Source: Campylobacteraceae bacterium
GTDB taxonomy: Bacteria; Campylobacterota; Campylobacteria; Campylobacterales; Arcobacteraceae
DNA length: 43,655 nucleotides
Reading direction: 5' to 3'
Assembly: GCA_018662405.1 (NCBI GenBank)
Contig: JABJGE010000038.1
Span: 1 to 43,655 of the forward strand
Of this stretch, positions 43,538 to 43,655 are shown piece after piece. Both the position numbers and the translations under genes were made by a program. The notes under the pieces were generated by a model. The model was not told where the DNA came from. It saw only the letters and a list, made by a program, of their open reading frames with translations, and made no database searches. The first letter of the stretch is position 1, and each line of letters opens with the position of its first letter.

Positions 43538-43655
43538 ACAAAAATTTATTCTTTTAATTTACAAATAATAATGATAGAATCATTATTTAAATTATAAAAG
43601 GAAAAATTATGCCTCCCAGATATACAGAAGAATTTAAAATAGATGCTGTAAAGCA
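43516..43655 (+). mobile_element. IS3-family insertion sequence, left end (continues beyond window)
   Basis: The inverted-repeat-like end TGGAATGACCCCTAAAAAGT (43516-43535), continuing AGACAAAAA, matches the TGACCCC.AAAAAGT.GACA end typical of IS3/IS150-type elements. It is followed after about 70 bp by an OrfA start with AAAAGGAAAAATT upstream. The right end, second ORF and target duplication lie outside the window. Confidence 0.8.
43609..43655 (+). CDS. IS3-family transposase OrfA (helix-turn-helix), 5' end only
   Basis: ATG at 43609 encodes MPPRYTEEFKIDAVK before the window ends. The RYTEEFK..AVK start is the standard opening of the IS3/IS911 OrfA helix-turn-helix (Tnp_1 family) protein that binds the terminal repeats. 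An AAAAGGAAAAA ribosome site stands before it. A full element would also carry OrfB with the DDE integrase, usually reached by -1 frameshifting; neither can be checked here. Confidence 0.85.
   Translation, partial: MPPRYTEEFKIDAVK

Noticed and set aside
1-43655. CRISPR arrays, tRNA or rRNA genes, phase-variable homopolymer tracts
   Set aside because: No regularly spaced repeats, no cloverleaf-like GC-rich intergenic segment, and no G/C run longer than 5-6 bases was seen when reading the window.

Overview
The window reads as a chromosomal segment of a very AT-rich member of the Campylobacterota, most like Arcobacter and its relatives. The support is protein family character (a RecO of the Helicobacter/Campylobacter type, N-carbamoylputrescine amidase, QueE with an expanded cluster loop, soluble chemoreceptor flanked by PAS proteins) and gene order: yajC-secD-secF-DUF6394-leuS-lptE-folC-M23 peptidase-bactofilin matches the order I recall around HP1542-HP1551 of Helicobacter pylori. 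Almost all genes lie on the minus strand. Only prfB-recO and lnt-aguB read forward.

Layout in window order. 1-1957: end of a type II secretion/competence-type cluster (GspF cut by the window edge, two pseudopilins). 1969-7278: rhodanese, leucyl aminopeptidase, DedA, TrpB, Apt and a secreted MsrB-MsrA fusion. 7321-14522: two tandem YgiQ-type radical SAM proteins, RimO, PanC, YwbE, a methyltransferase and a small membrane protein. 14613-16340: prfB and recO on the plus strand. 16396-18727: a PAS/soluble chemoreceptor/PAS locus, probably for energy or redox taxis. 18794-22277: an SLC13-type anion transporter and an OmpR-family two-component system. 22336-27673: DEAD-box helicase with a GC-rich RGG tail, YchF, ArgS, TatA, CrcB. 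27687-36223: the conserved cell-shape/translation/Sec block. 36276-38374: Lnt and AguB. 38421-42545: fatty acid synthesis (AccA, FabF, AcpP, FabG) and QueE. 42546-43655: less settled sequence with an HTH-like protein, a gene start apparently truncated by an IS3-family element, and that element's left end.

The most interesting signal is in and beside the two-component operon. A pair of 11-bp direct repeats (consensus TTTCATTCTYA / TTTCATTTTSA), the usual spacing for OmpR/PhoB-family regulators, lies exactly 5 nt upstream of a -10 hexamer at two places. One is the promoter of the response regulator gene itself. The other lies just after the kinase gene. That second promoter would give a transcript of about 70 nt ending at a strong intrinsic terminator whose loop is C/U-rich and complementary to Shine-Dalgarno sequences. 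It could be a regulator-controlled small RNA or an attenuated leader for the downstream transporter. I see no CRISPR array, tRNA, rRNA or complete mobile element.
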